From the NCBI GenBank assembly GCA_016875715.1, contig VGOZ01000010.1:1-54135 (forward strand): 54,135 nt of DNA, given 5' to 3'. The notes under the pieces were generated by a model. The model was given only the letters and a program-made list of their open reading frames with translations, was not told the origin of the DNA and searched no databases. Positions 17,073 to 25,038 of the stretch are shown in pieces (the first letter of the stretch is position 1; each line of letters starts with the position of its first letter). Source of the stretch: Chloroflexota bacterium. GTDB taxonomy: Bacteria; Chloroflexota; UBA6077; FW602-bin22. Position numbers and translations under genes: made by a program.

Positions 17073-18368
17073 TCAGGCGCGACCGAAGATCGGGAAGAGG
17101 TCCCGCGCGTTCCCGCGTATGAGCGGGTCTACCAGGTCGAACGCCTGGGCCTCGGCGAGCCACCCGTCCTCGACCATCTCGTCGAGCGCCTGTGCGAGGC
17201 CCTGACGTGCGATTGCGGCGTGGCCGACGACCGGTTCGACGACTCCGTAGTCGCCACCGAAGGTCAGGATCTTGTTGCGGGGCGCCGCGGCCAGGAACTC
17301 CTTGATGAAACGCACGCAGGCGACCGGATTGATGATCCAGGCCCAGCAGAGGTCGATCGTCACGTTGCGGTAATGCTTCGCGAGCGCGATGTACTCATCC
17401 TGGTACGGGTAGCCGATATGCATCAGCACGAACGACACATCCGGGAAGTCGATCAAGAGCGGGCAGAGGTCCGCGGCGTTCTGGCGCGCCCGCTCCAGGG
17501 GCATCCGATCTGAACCGGCGTAGTAGCCGCAGTGCAGTTTCACCGGCAGGCGTGCCCGATCCGCCGCGGCCAGACAGTAGCGCATCAGGTGATCTTCGAG
17601 CGCCTTGCGCCGACGAGCGGAGAGTTCCTTGCCGCCGAGAAGGCGCTCGAACTGCGGCGCCGCGTCGTCCGCCGAAACCTCCGCGTAGTCGAGCCTCCGC
17701 TGATACGCCGCCTGAGACTTCACCGCGTCGGCGCGCGGTCCGTACGTCGCGAATGCCCAGTCGATCACCGTGTGCCAGTCACCGAGATCTTTCACCCGCA
17801 CGCCAGAGCGCTCCGCGAAACGCTCGATCGTCGGCTGGTCGATGCCGGTCGTGAAGGGGACCAGGCTCAGATCCTGCTGCAGCACCTCGGGGTCGGCCGT
17901 CTCGCAGAAGAACGTCTCCAGCGAGTTCACCTGGCAGACCTCAACTCCGGCCGCGGCGATCACATCGCGATAGAAGCCGGGCCGAGCACGTTGCACCATC
18001 TGTTCGGAAACGCGGACGAAGGAGGCCTTATCCAGACGGTCGACCGCGAACAGGCGCGCCAGCGTCTCATCGACTGCCCGGATGTAGCCTGTCGTCCGGA
18101 CGCGTTCGTAAGCTGGTGCGAGGAGCGACCACTTATCTGCGGGGTCGACGCTCGGGGAGAAGAATCGATCCCGCGCGTCGGCGCCCATACCCGCGACCCA
18201 GAGATCGTCCTTCGCGTAGTGGGTGAAGAGAAGTGCCGCGTCCACGCACGGCTGAAGGCGGTGTGCCCCCGCCCCGAGGAGGCGGGTACTCTCCTCGACG
18301 AGATGTTCGTGGGTATCGACGAATGGTGTCTGGTCGATGCGGCCACGCAGCGCGTCGCGTCGGCTCAA
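17073..18368 (-). CDS. Amidohydrolase family 2 protein
   Basis: A 431-residue TIM-barrel metal-dependent hydrolase. The N-terminal metal motif is DTHEHL (H-x-H). A central HCGY, then LMHIGYPY and a late TFGGDYG (the single Asp of the barrel) follow in the right order. The length and the internal segment of small helices recall uronate-isomerase-like and family-2 amidohydrolases. The TTG at 18368 leads straight to the first helix, about ten bases after AAGGAG. It lies downstream of the DUF1573-like gene on the same strand, with 84 bases between. The substrate is unknown; this protein is clearly different from the paired amidohydrolases at 20-22 kb. Confidence 0.85.
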   Translation of the reverse strand: MSRRDALRGRIDQTPFVDTHEHLVEESTRLLGAGAHRLQPCVDAALLFTHYAKDDLWVAGMGADARDRFFSPSVDPADKWSLLAPAYERVRTTGYIRAVDETLARLFAVDRLDKASFVRVSEQMVQRARPGFYRDVIAAAGVEVCQVNSLETFFCETADPEVLQQDLSLVPFTTGIDQPTIERFAERSGVRVKDLGDWHTVIDWAFATYGPRADAVKSQAAYQRRLDYAEVSADDAAPQFERLLGGKELSARRRKALEDHLMRYCLAAADRARLPVKLHCGYYAGSDRMPLERARQNAADLCPLLIDFPDVSFVLMHIGYPYQDEYIALAKHYRNVTIDLCWAWIINPVACVRFIKEFLAAAPRNKILTFGGDYGVVEPVVGHAAIARQGLAQALDEMVEDGWLAEAQAFDLVDPLIRGNARDLFPIFGRA

Positions 18369-18452
18369 CGGGGTGCGGCTCCTTCGCCTGCGGCCGATCG
18401 TATCCGGTCTGGCGCGCGATGATGGACGATCGGCCCGGACTCGGTCCTGCGC

Positions 18453-18998
18453 TCACGAGGTGACCGTCGCCGTCACGGAGAACAGGATCGTCTGCCCGGT
18501 GGATGTCTTGAGGGAGACGCTGCGCTCCCAGGGACCTACCGCGCTCGGCCCGTGGGCCGTCGGGTCGATCGTCACCTCAAGCTGTGCCGGGACACCCGGC
18601 GTCAGCGTCCAGCGTTGCCAGCCGGGCGTCCCGGGCGACGGAAGAGGACCAGACCAAGGGCTGGATCGGTCCGCCTGCACGAGGCGAGCACGCGTGCACG
18701 CTCAAGTCGTGCCGAGGTCGGTCACGGTCACATCGGTCCGGATCGCGAGCGGAAAGCTCGTCCGGAGAGGCCCATCCTGCATCCGGACGTTCCCGAAAGC
18801 GTGACCGGTCCGTTCGGCAGTGAGAGACTGGCCGGGCGCGGCCGGGGGCAAGGAGATCGTCGTCACCACGATGAGGCCAAGCGCGAGCGCGAGAGCCGCG
18901 GGCAGCCCCCATTTCCACCTTGCGGCTGGATGGGAGGATTTCGAGGATGTCATCGCGCGCCGAGACGCGCCGATCCGTTCGCGCGCTTCTCCAGCCAT
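18453..18998 (-). CDS. DUF1573-like exported protein with in-frame TGA at the conserved CxC motif (candidate selenoprotein)
   Basis: One 182-codon frame from the ATG at 18998 (GAGGAG six bases before it) to the TGA at 18453, interrupted by a single TGA at 18702-18704. The N-terminus has a basic stretch and one membrane helix (WGLPAALALALGLIVVTTIS). The immunoglobulin-like part follows: FGNVRMQDGPL, then VTVTDLGTT-TGA-ACTRARL, and after it LTPGVPAQLEVTIDPTAHGP and VGPWERSVSLKTSTG. Related DUF1573-type proteins have a TSCMCT-like motif here, so the TGA stands exactly on the first cysteine and the second is kept, giving U-x-C. Nonsense mutation of a TGC/TGT codon is the alternative. The strong ribosome site and unbroken frame on both sides favour a translated gene. 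Confidence 0.6.
18672..18698 (-). promoter_or_regulatory. Stem-loops just after the in-frame TGA (possible bacterial SECIS)
   Basis: On the minus strand, CGCC at 18686-18683 pairs with GGCG at 18675-18672, enclosing a 7-base loop (UCGUGCA) that starts about 19 bases after the UGA. That spacing fits bacterial SECIS elements. A competing 6-bp stem (TGCACG with CGTGCA) begins only three bases after the UGA. The stems are short and GC-rich DNA forms such structures easily, so this is suggestive only. Confidence 0.3.
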
Positions 18999-19289
18999 CT
19001 GGACTCCTCATCATACCCGTGCCCCTAAACCGCATCGAGAATTCGAGAGCCGACGTGATCCCTCCGTCGCCAGCCAGGTGGGACGATGTTCGGTACATCG
19101 AGACCGCGTGCACCCCGTCCGCCCTTTCGTTCTGGACGGGGCGGGTTCGCAACGCTGCGGAAGTGGCGCATGGTCTATGGCCCAGAGCACGACGAACAAA
19201 GCCGAGGCGATTGCGCGACGGCAGACCCGCGGTGAGGCGGCTGCCGGTAGTGACGTCGGCGATCGCTCCGGTCAAGGCCGAGATGTGGT

Positions 19290-19651
19290 GGACAGGTCTG
19301 GATGGACGGAGTCCGGTCGATAACCTCAGGGAATCCTCAGGCGCACCTCTCCCGGTCGAACTTTCGCGCTCCATCCGCAGGTATCGTCGGACCGAGATCG
19401 AGCGCTATTTCAGGCACAAGTCCCGCATCGGGCTTGCGACGATCATCGTGACCCACGCGCTCACGCCGGTGCCAGCGGGGACGCGCCTGCGCTCGACGAT
19501 GCGCCTGGGTATCCCGCTCGTGCCTCACATCCTGTGCCGCGCTGCTGCACAGGGAGTGTTCGGTGCAGACTGCCTTGACCAGGAGATCAGACGGCTCTGC
19601 GACGTGGCTGCTGCCTCGCCCGCCCCGCCGACCGCGGGCCAGGTGGCCTGA
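19290..19651 (+). pseudogene. SRPBCC-superfamily protein remnant
   Basis: The 3' half encodes LATIIVTHALTPVPAGTRLRS in one segment and later FGADCLDQEIRRLCDVA, which is the end of a START-like/SRPBCC ligand-binding fold (a strand with the H-x-L-x-P-x-x-x-G-T pattern, then the long C-terminal helix). Upstream, a fragment WMDGVRSITSG in another frame could be the start of the same fold, but nothing continuous can be built. No start codon or ribosome site is convincing. The 290 bases before it (19000-19290) show no gene I can recognise on either strand. Confidence 0.35.
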
Positions 19652-19684
19652 TCGCCCGGTCGACTGGTTCGACCGAATGGACGA

Positions 19685-19710
19685 GACCCCCACGCCGGGA
19701 CGGTGGGGTC
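19685..19710. terminator. Hairpin at the 3' end of the Rieske gene
   Basis: GACCCCCAC pairs with GTGGGGTC (one bulged C) around GCCGGGACG. It lies at the stop codon of the leftward Rieske gene and after the SRPBCC remnant, in a terminator position. There is no T-tract. Confidence 0.45.
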
Positions 19711-20179
19711 AGCCCGGCACGTCCACCACCACGTATGCGCCATCGGTCGTCACGGGGTACGTCTCGGCGACATAGGGACCCTTCACGCGTGCGCCGGAGG
19801 GCACGGTCTCGGCCGATCCGTCATCCTCGTCGGCGAGCATCGTCGCGCCGGACTCGACGCTCACCTGGTAGGCGCGGACGCGCAGTTTGCGCGGGTCGCA
19901 CCATGACTGACCGGTACGGATGTCGAACTCCCAGCCGTGCCATCCGCAGGTGAGGATCTCGCCTTTGCGGGAGTAGCGGATGTCGCCCGGCGCGGGCGCC
20001 TCCCAGAGTCCCCAGAGGACACCCTCGCAGAGTGGTCCGCCCTGGTGGGGGCAGCGATTGCGCAGGGCGAAAAACTCGTCACCCACACGGAAGATGCCGA
20101 TCGAACGGCCGCCGACCTCGACGATCTTGCGGCCGCCCGCCACGATCTCGTCTACCCGGGAGACGACGTATTTCGGCAC
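19709..20179 (-). CDS. Rieske [2Fe-2S] ferredoxin-like protein
   Basis: A 156-residue stand-alone Rieske domain. The cluster ligands are CPHQGG and, after a 30-residue insert, CGWHGW, so both C-x-H and C-x-x-H motifs are intact. The GTG at 20179 begins VPKYVVSRVDEI, 5 bases after the stop of the upstream amidohydrolase; a longer frame upstream lies within that gene and is not used. No membrane helix or signal is present, so it acts in the cytoplasm as an electron-transfer partner or as the Rieske part of an oxygenase-like system. It is the last gene of a leftward operon with two amidohydrolases. Confidence 0.9.
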   Translation of the reverse strand: MPKYVVSRVDEIVAGGRKIVEVGGRSIGIFRVGDEFFALRNRCPHQGGPLCEGVLWGLWEAPAPGDIRYSRKGEILTCGWHGWEFDIRTGQSWCDPRKLRVRAYQVSVESGATMLADEDDGSAETVPSGARVKGPYVAETYPVTTDGAYVVVDVPG

Positions 20180-20184
20180 GCGGG

Positions 20185-21276
20185 TTAGCTCAGACCGTAG
20201 AGCCTTGCGGCGTTGTCGAAGTAGAGCTTCTGCTGCAGTGCGGGGGCGATCGGTACCGGGAACGCGAGGTCCGGGTCGTCCGCATCCCAGTGGGGATAAT
20301 CGGTGGCGAAGAGGATCCGGTCGATCGCCGGCCCGAAGTGCTCCAGCATCTGGTGGAACGCCTTCGCCGTCTCCGGCTCCTCCATCGGTTGCGTGCAGAC
20401 AAAGAGATTCTCGGCGAGAACCTCGGAGGGGAGCCGCTTCAAATGCGGGATCTCCTGCTTCAGGAGATGCCACGCGCTATCCATTCGCCACCCCAGCGAG
20501 GTGAACCACGCGAAGCCGTTCTCGGCGGAGACGAGCTTGACGCTCGGGAAGTGCTCGAACACGCCCTCGGCCACCATGCTCAGCGCGCTTGCCTGCATCG
20601 CCTGCGAGGGGCCGACGTGATCGTCGACGTAGAACGATGGCCAACCCGTCCCGGTGATCGGTTGGCCGTACGAGCCGAATGCGTGCGACATGACGTGGAG
20701 GCCATACTCGGCGCAGGCCTCGAAGATCGGCCAGTACCGGCGGCGGCCCATGGGTTCGTGGGGACGGCCGGAGAACTGCACCTGGACCCAGCGCTTATCG
20801 CGGGCAGCGAGCCGCCTGATCTCGCTCACCGAGCGCGCCGCGTCCTCGGCCGGAATCTGGATCGAGCCGCGGAAGCGCGGGTCGAAGTCGAGCCACTCCG
20901 CGGTCTGCCAGTCGTTGACCGCCGTCGCCCAGGCTGCCGCGAGATCGAGGTTCGCCAGACCCTGGCCGCCACCGAGCGGTGTGAGAATCGCGTAGGCGAC
21001 CCTCTCCGGATCGAGAAAGGTGTCCTTCACGAACTGCGGCTCTGATGCGGCGCGACGCCCGGAGGGGGGCCAGGTACCCGCCTTGTCCTCCAAGAAGCGG
21101 GGATACGTGCCCCCGGCGTGGCCGCGCAGGCCGAAGGTCTCGATGTGATCCACCCAGCGCCTGGAGAGGTACTTGTAGAGATCCTTCGGTGAATCCCATT
21201 GGTTGTGGAAATCGCAGTCGATGAAGGCCGGGCGGACGTGCGCCCGTCTTTCGACCTGTGGCTGTGCGACGACCAT
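20185..21276 (-). CDS. Amidohydrolase family 2 protein (paralog 1)
   Basis: A 363-residue amidohydrolase-2 TIM-barrel protein. The N-terminal metal site reads FIDCDFHNQW (D-x-H rather than H-x-H, common in the decarboxylase-like branch). SHAFGSYG and LVSAENGFAW follow, and the C-terminal Asp motif is FATDYPHWDADDPD. The ATG at 21276 follows GGAGGGGAGAAG; a longer frame upstream enters the neighbour's 3' end. It sits between a second amidohydrolase (20 bases upstream) and the Rieske gene. This branch includes ACMSD-like decarboxylases and hydrolases of aromatic ring-cleavage products, so the operon is probably catabolic. The reaction itself cannot be fixed from sequence. Confidence 0.9.
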   Translation of the reverse strand: MVVAQPQVERRAHVRPAFIDCDFHNQWDSPKDLYKYLSRRWVDHIETFGLRGHAGGTYPRFLEDKAGTWPPSGRRAASEPQFVKDTFLDPERVAYAILTPLGGGQGLANLDLAAAWATAVNDWQTAEWLDFDPRFRGSIQIPAEDAARSVSEIRRLAARDKRWVQVQFSGRPHEPMGRRRYWPIFEACAEYGLHVMSHAFGSYGQPITGTGWPSFYVDDHVGPSQAMQASALSMVAEGVFEHFPSVKLVSAENGFAWFTSLGWRMDSAWHLLKQEIPHLKRLPSEVLAENLFVCTQPMEEPETAKAFHQMLEHFGPAIDRILFATDYPHWDADDPDLAFPVPIAPALQQKLYFDNAARLYGLS

Positions 21277-21295
21277 CTTCTCCCCTCCGACGACT

Positions 21296-22381
21296 TTACA
21301 GACGATACCAGGCGCGCGCGTTTTCCGATGCGATCTTGCGTGCAAGATCCGGTGAAAGTCCGTCAAGAAACGTGATTGGGTCCGCGTGATGCACGTGGGG
21401 GTAGTCGCTGGAGTAGAGGAGTATTTCGTCGGACCCGATCTGATCCATCACCTCGTGCAAATGCTTGAGGCTGGGAGGGGCGTCGATCGGTTGAATGGTG
21501 AAGCGGACGTGATCGCGGATGTAGGCAGAGGGCGCGCGGCGCACCCACGGCACCAGCATGCGGAGGTTTCGCCACTCCTTATCGAAGCGCCACATGTGCG
21601 CGGGGAGCCAGGTCCACCCCGCCTCGATGAGCGTGACGCGCATATTCGGCCAGGCGTCGAACACGCCTTCGCTCACCAGGCTCGTCAACTGCGAGGCGAA
21701 GACCTGCGCCATCCCCGCGTACTCCTCATAGAAGTACGACGGCCATCCAGAGGGGGTGGGCGGATTGCCGGGCGCGCCGCCGAAATGGATCCCGGCCACG
21801 AGATCGTGGCGCGCGATCGCCTCCCACATCGGCCGGTAGTGCCGCGTGCCGTAGGGGTGCTGCGCCCGGACCGGCAGGTACACCTGCACGAAACCCGGGT
21901 GCCCGCCTACCCGCTCGATCTCTCGCCCGGCCAGTTCGGGAATCTGGCTCGGAACGACGATCGAGGCGCGAAGCCGCGGATCGCGATCGAGCCATTCGGC
22001 GATGAGCCAGTCATTCGTCGCACTCGCCAGCGCGACCGCCGCGTCCGGGTGGTGAAGGCTATCGATCGCGTAGGAGCAGCTCACGATCGCGCGCTCGACC
22101 CCTGGTTCGTCCAGCGCCTGCGCCTTCAGGAGCGCAAAATCCGATCCCGCCGGGCCTCGCTCGGGTTTCGAGCCCGGTCGTGCCGTGACGGGAGAGTTCG
22201 GTGGGTAAGCCGCGTCGCCATCGACCGGACCCTTGAACCGCGAGTTGTTGACGTGCTCGATCCAGTGCTCGGGCAGATAGGGGAAGAGCGATTGCACGCG
22301 CGGCACTTCGACATGGATATCGGCGTCGATCGTCGTGTAGGCGGTGCGCCGTCCGGTTTGGCCCGTCTCAGTCGTCGTCAT
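21296..22381 (-). CDS. Amidohydrolase family 2 protein (paralog 2)
   Basis: A 361-residue paralog of the downstream amidohydrolase, sharing its layout: TTIDADIHVE at the first metal site, AIVSCSYAIDSL, the GIHFGGAPGN histidine region, TLIEAGWTWLP and the final YSSDYPHVHHADP motif. It is the first gene of the operon, starting at the ATG at 22381, with 20 bases before the next gene. Both paralogs keep the late Asp and several histidines, so both are probably active. Such pairs with a Rieske protein recur in Chloroflexota and Actinobacteria (established pattern, from memory) and probably act on related substrates in one pathway. Confidence 0.9.
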   Translation of the reverse strand: MTTTETGQTGRRTAYTTIDADIHVEVPRVQSLFPYLPEHWIEHVNNSRFKGPVDGDAAYPPNSPVTARPGSKPERGPAGSDFALLKAQALDEPGVERAIVSCSYAIDSLHHPDAAVALASATNDWLIAEWLDRDPRLRASIVVPSQIPELAGREIERVGGHPGFVQVYLPVRAQHPYGTRHYRPMWEAIARHDLVAGIHFGGAPGNPPTPSGWPSYFYEEYAGMAQVFASQLTSLVSEGVFDAWPNMRVTLIEAGWTWLPAHMWRFDKEWRNLRMLVPWVRRAPSAYIRDHVRFTIQPIDAPPSLKHLHEVMDQIGSDEILLYSSDYPHVHHADPITFLDGLSPDLARKIASENARAWYRL

Positions 22382-22459
22382 CGCGCGCAGCGTACATCAT
22401 CGGCCAGACGGCGGCCGCCCCGATCTCCAGGCGACGCGGGCAACCCGAGCCCGATGTAC

Positions 22460-23086
22460 TCAGGCGTCGGCCGGCCAGCGAAGGAGGTCGCGCTCGGAGA
22501 GAAACGGACGCACGCGCTGTCGAAAGGTGGCAAAGAGTTGATCGGGCGTCAGATCGCTCGTATCGATCGCGAACTTGCGCCGGATCCAGGAGGAGCGATG
22601 CTGTTCGACGAACTCCGCGCTGACGGCCTCGACATCGGCCGGCGGCACCAGCGAGTAGGCGTGCGGCGCGGCCCGCATGCGCGCACGGATGACGTCCGGC
22701 CGCGCCCCGAGCATGAGCAGGATCGTATCCTCCGGCAGATAGGTCTCGAACCGCCGGGCATAGGGCAGGGGAAACACGTGCTCGGGGTAGTAGTACCTGG
22801 GGCCGTAAATCGCTTCCTCGATGTGGAGCCCGCCCAGCAGGCAATCGCCGTATTCGGCGATGACGTGGACGTGGTAGTAGATCTGGAACCGCTGGAACCT
22901 CTCCTTGATCATCGGCGGAATTGCCACCATCGCGTGACGCTCCTCCGGGCTCAGGAATTGCTGATCCGGGATGGAGAAGTGATCGTCCAGATGGTGGTGG
23001 ATCCCGTGGCGGGCGCCCCACGCCATGATGGCGTCGATGAGCGTGCTCTTTCCCGTGTATTCGCAGCCGATGACGATCAGACGCAC
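22460..23086 (-). CDS. P-loop kinase-like ATPase (thymidylate-kinase-like fold)
   Basis: A 208-residue P-loop protein. Walker A is GCEYTGKST at residues 7-15 right after the first strand (RLIVI), and the layout (LID-like basic segment ARMRAAPHAYSLVP late in the chain, no DExx helicase box) fits nucleoside or nucleotide kinases. Residues 85-110 (LGGLHIEEAIYGPRYYYPE) are distinctive and rich in Tyr. The GTG at 23086 lies seven bases after AGGAGGT. It runs in the same direction as the amidohydrolases and the ABC importer but is separated by about 80-100 bases on each side. The substrate is unknown. Confidence 0.7.
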   Translation of the reverse strand: MRLIVIGCEYTGKSTLIDAIMAWGARHGIHHHLDDHFSIPDQQFLSPEERHAMVAIPPMIKERFQRFQIYYHVHVIAEYGDCLLGGLHIEEAIYGPRYYYPEHVFPLPYARRFETYLPEDTILLMLGARPDVIRARMRAAPHAYSLVPPADVEAVSAEFVEQHRSSWIRRKFAIDTSDLTPDQLFATFRQRVRPFLSERDLLRWPADA

Positions 23087-23184
23087 GTCCGCACCTCCTG
23101 CAGCGGGCTCATTCTACGTCCGCTCGGCGGGCACCGAGTGCGCCGCGTGCGAGCAACGGCGGGCACTCTTCGACGGTGAACCGC

Positions 23185-24072
23185 TTACCCCTTGATTCCG
23201 CTCATAACGATGCCGCGGATGAAGTAACGCTGGGCCGTGAAGAACAGCAGGAGGACCGGCGCGGTCATGATGAGCGCCGCGGCCATCAGCAACTGATCGC
23301 GCGGTTCCTGGGCGTCGTTCGGGATCTGCTGGAAGAAGCGCAAGCCCACCGCGAGCGTGAAGTTCTCTTTGCTGGAGAGGTAGATGAGCGCCTCCAGATA
23401 CTCGTTCCAGTGCGGGAGGAAGGAGAAGATCGCCACCGTCGCCATGGCCGGCTGGCAGAGCGGCATGAGGACCTGCCAGAGAATCTGCAGCGAGTTCGCG
23501 CCGTCGATCTTCGCCGCCTCGTCCAGATCGCGCGGAAGCGTGAAGAAGAACTGGCGTAGAAGGAAGACGTAGAAGGCGCCGCCGAAGAGCGAGGGCGCCC
23601 AGAGCGGTGTGAGCGTGTTGATCATCCCCAGGTACTTGAACAGGAGGAAGCTGGGAATGAGCAGTACCTCGCGCGGCAGAATGAGCGTGCTGATGAGGAC
23701 CATGAACAGCAGATCGCGGCCAGGAAAGCGAAAGCGCGAGAACCCGTATGCGACCAGCGTGGCGGAGATCACCTGGGCGAATACCGCCAGCACCGAGACC
23801 TGGACCGTGTTCCGGATAAAGCTCCACATGGGGACCATTCGGAAGACCTCTGCGTAGTTCTCAAAGCGCGCGCGTTCTGGAAAGAGAATAGGTGGGAACT
23901 GCGCGATCTCTTTGGTGTCCTTCAGCGAACTGGCGATCGTCCAGAGGAAGGGGCCCATCAAGAGGCACACGAGGCTCGCCGCGATGACATAGAGGAGCAC
24001 GCGATTGACGATGGGACCCGGCCTCACGCGAGAGCGCTTCGCCGCCGGTGCCATCGTCGCGGTGCGAGCCAT
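23185..24072 (-). CDS. Carbohydrate ABC transporter permease (MalG/LacG-like)
   Basis: A 295-residue inner-membrane permease with six helices. The EAA loop that docks the ATPase is EAAKIDGANSLQILWQVLMP, and the C-terminus ends in RYFIRGIVMSGIKG, the standard tail of MalG-type proteins. The ATG at 24072 shares one base with the stop of the upstream permease (TGATG), so the two are translationally coupled. Together with the upstream permease and the binding protein it forms a CUT1-type sugar importer. No ATPase gene is present; CUT1 importers often use a shared MsiK/MalK-like ATPase encoded elsewhere. Confidence 0.93.
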   Translation of the reverse strand: MARTATMAPAAKRSRVRPGPIVNRVLLYVIAASLVCLLMGPFLWTIASSLKDTKEIAQFPPILFPERARFENYAEVFRMVPMWSFIRNTVQVSVLAVFAQVISATLVAYGFSRFRFPGRDLLFMVLISTLILPREVLLIPSFLLFKYLGMINTLTPLWAPSLFGGAFYVFLLRQFFFTLPRDLDEAAKIDGANSLQILWQVLMPLCQPAMATVAIFSFLPHWNEYLEALIYLSSKENFTLAVGLRFFQQIPNDAQEPRDQLLMAAALIMTAPVLLLFFTAQRYFIRGIVMSGIKG

Positions 24073-24992
24073 CAGCGAAGCCCACCCTCGTAGTGCACCC
24101 GGTGGCGCTGAAGCCAGAACTGAATGCCGGTGAACACCACGATGATGACGAAGAAGATCCACGCCAGTGCCGCAGCGTAACCCATCTCCGAGTCGGCGAA
24201 GCCCTTGTTGTAGATGTGGAGCACGTAGAAGTACGTTGCATTGACGGGGCCGCCCCGCGTGCCCACATGGGCGATTGCTAACACCGAGAGCGCGCTGATG
24301 AGGCCGAGGATCACATTGAAGAAGATCGTCGGCGTCAGAAGGGGAATGGTGACGTGCCGGAAGCGCGCCCAGATGTTCGCGCCATCGATGTGGGCGGCCT
24401 CGTATAGCTCGCGGGGAATGCCCTGCAAGCCGGCGATGAAGATGACCATACGCCCGCCACCGATCGAGCCCCAGAGCGCGATGATGAAGAGGGCCGGCAT
24501 CGCCCACCCCGGCGAGGTCAGCCACCCGGGTCCGCTGACGCCGATCTGGCGGAGCAGGTAATTGAGGACGCCGATGTTCGGGTGGAGAATCCACCCCCAG
24601 AGGAAGACGGACGCCACAATTGGCGTGAGCGATGGGAGGAAGAAGAAGGTGCGGAGAATATCGGTGGCGAACAGGTTCTGATCCAGCAGGAGCGCCAAGA
24701 ACAGGGAGCCGGTCAAGCCGACGACGACCGTGACCACCGCGTAGTAGCCGGTCTTTTCCAGCGCGACGAGGAACAGTCGATCCTTCGTCAGCGCGTCGAT
24801 GTAGTTCTGGATGCCGATGAAGACCGGGTCGCGCACGATCGTATAGCGCGTGAGAGACAGGTAGAGCGAGTAGAGCATCGGCCCGAGGTTCAGGACCAGG
24901 AAACCGACAAGCCAGGGCGAGATGAAGAGGAAGCCCTCGATCGCCTCTCGGCGTCGAAGGCCTCCGCGACGTGCTTTCGCGTGCACGCTCAT
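24072..24992 (-). CDS. Carbohydrate ABC transporter permease (MalF/UgpA-like)
   Basis: About 306 residues, six membrane helices, first subunit of the importer's membrane pair. The EAA loop is EAAHIDGANIWARFRHVTIP. The N-terminus is basic and cytoplasmic (HAKARRGGLRRREA) before the first helix. I choose the ATG at 24992. A GTG at 25013 is also in frame but falls inside a strong hairpin, and no ribosome site supports it. The gene follows the binding-protein gene by about 46 bases, which hold that hairpin, and overlaps the next permease by one base. Confidence 0.92.
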   Translation of the reverse strand: MSVHAKARRGGLRRREAIEGFLFISPWLVGFLVLNLGPMLYSLYLSLTRYTIVRDPVFIGIQNYIDALTKDRLFLVALEKTGYYAVVTVVVGLTGSLFLALLLDQNLFATDILRTFFFLPSLTPIVASVFLWGWILHPNIGVLNYLLRQIGVSGPGWLTSPGWAMPALFIIALWGSIGGGRMVIFIAGLQGIPRELYEAAHIDGANIWARFRHVTIPLLTPTIFFNVILGLISALSVLAIAHVGTRGGPVNATYFYVLHIYNKGFADSEMGYAAALAWIFFVIIVVFTGIQFWLQRHRVHYEGGLR

Positions 24993-24998
24993 GGTTCT

Positions 24999-25028
24999 GG
25001 AGGGGCTGACCACAAGGCCAACCCCTCC
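24999..25028 (-). promoter_or_regulatory. Intercistronic hairpin between binding-protein and permease genes
   Basis: GGAGGGG is matched by CCCCTCC with further pairing inside (11 of 13 positions) around a 4-base loop. It lies directly after the binding-protein gene. Hairpins here in sugar ABC operons protect or terminate the message, so that more binding protein than permease is made (inference from known operons). Confidence 0.5.
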
Positions 25029-25038
25029 GTCCTGCCTG

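Noticed and set aside
21386-23179. A 597-codon plus-strand frame opposite the amidohydrolase and P-loop genes
   Set aside because: Shadow of three minus-strand genes with intact motifs; no ribosome site and no recognisable domain.
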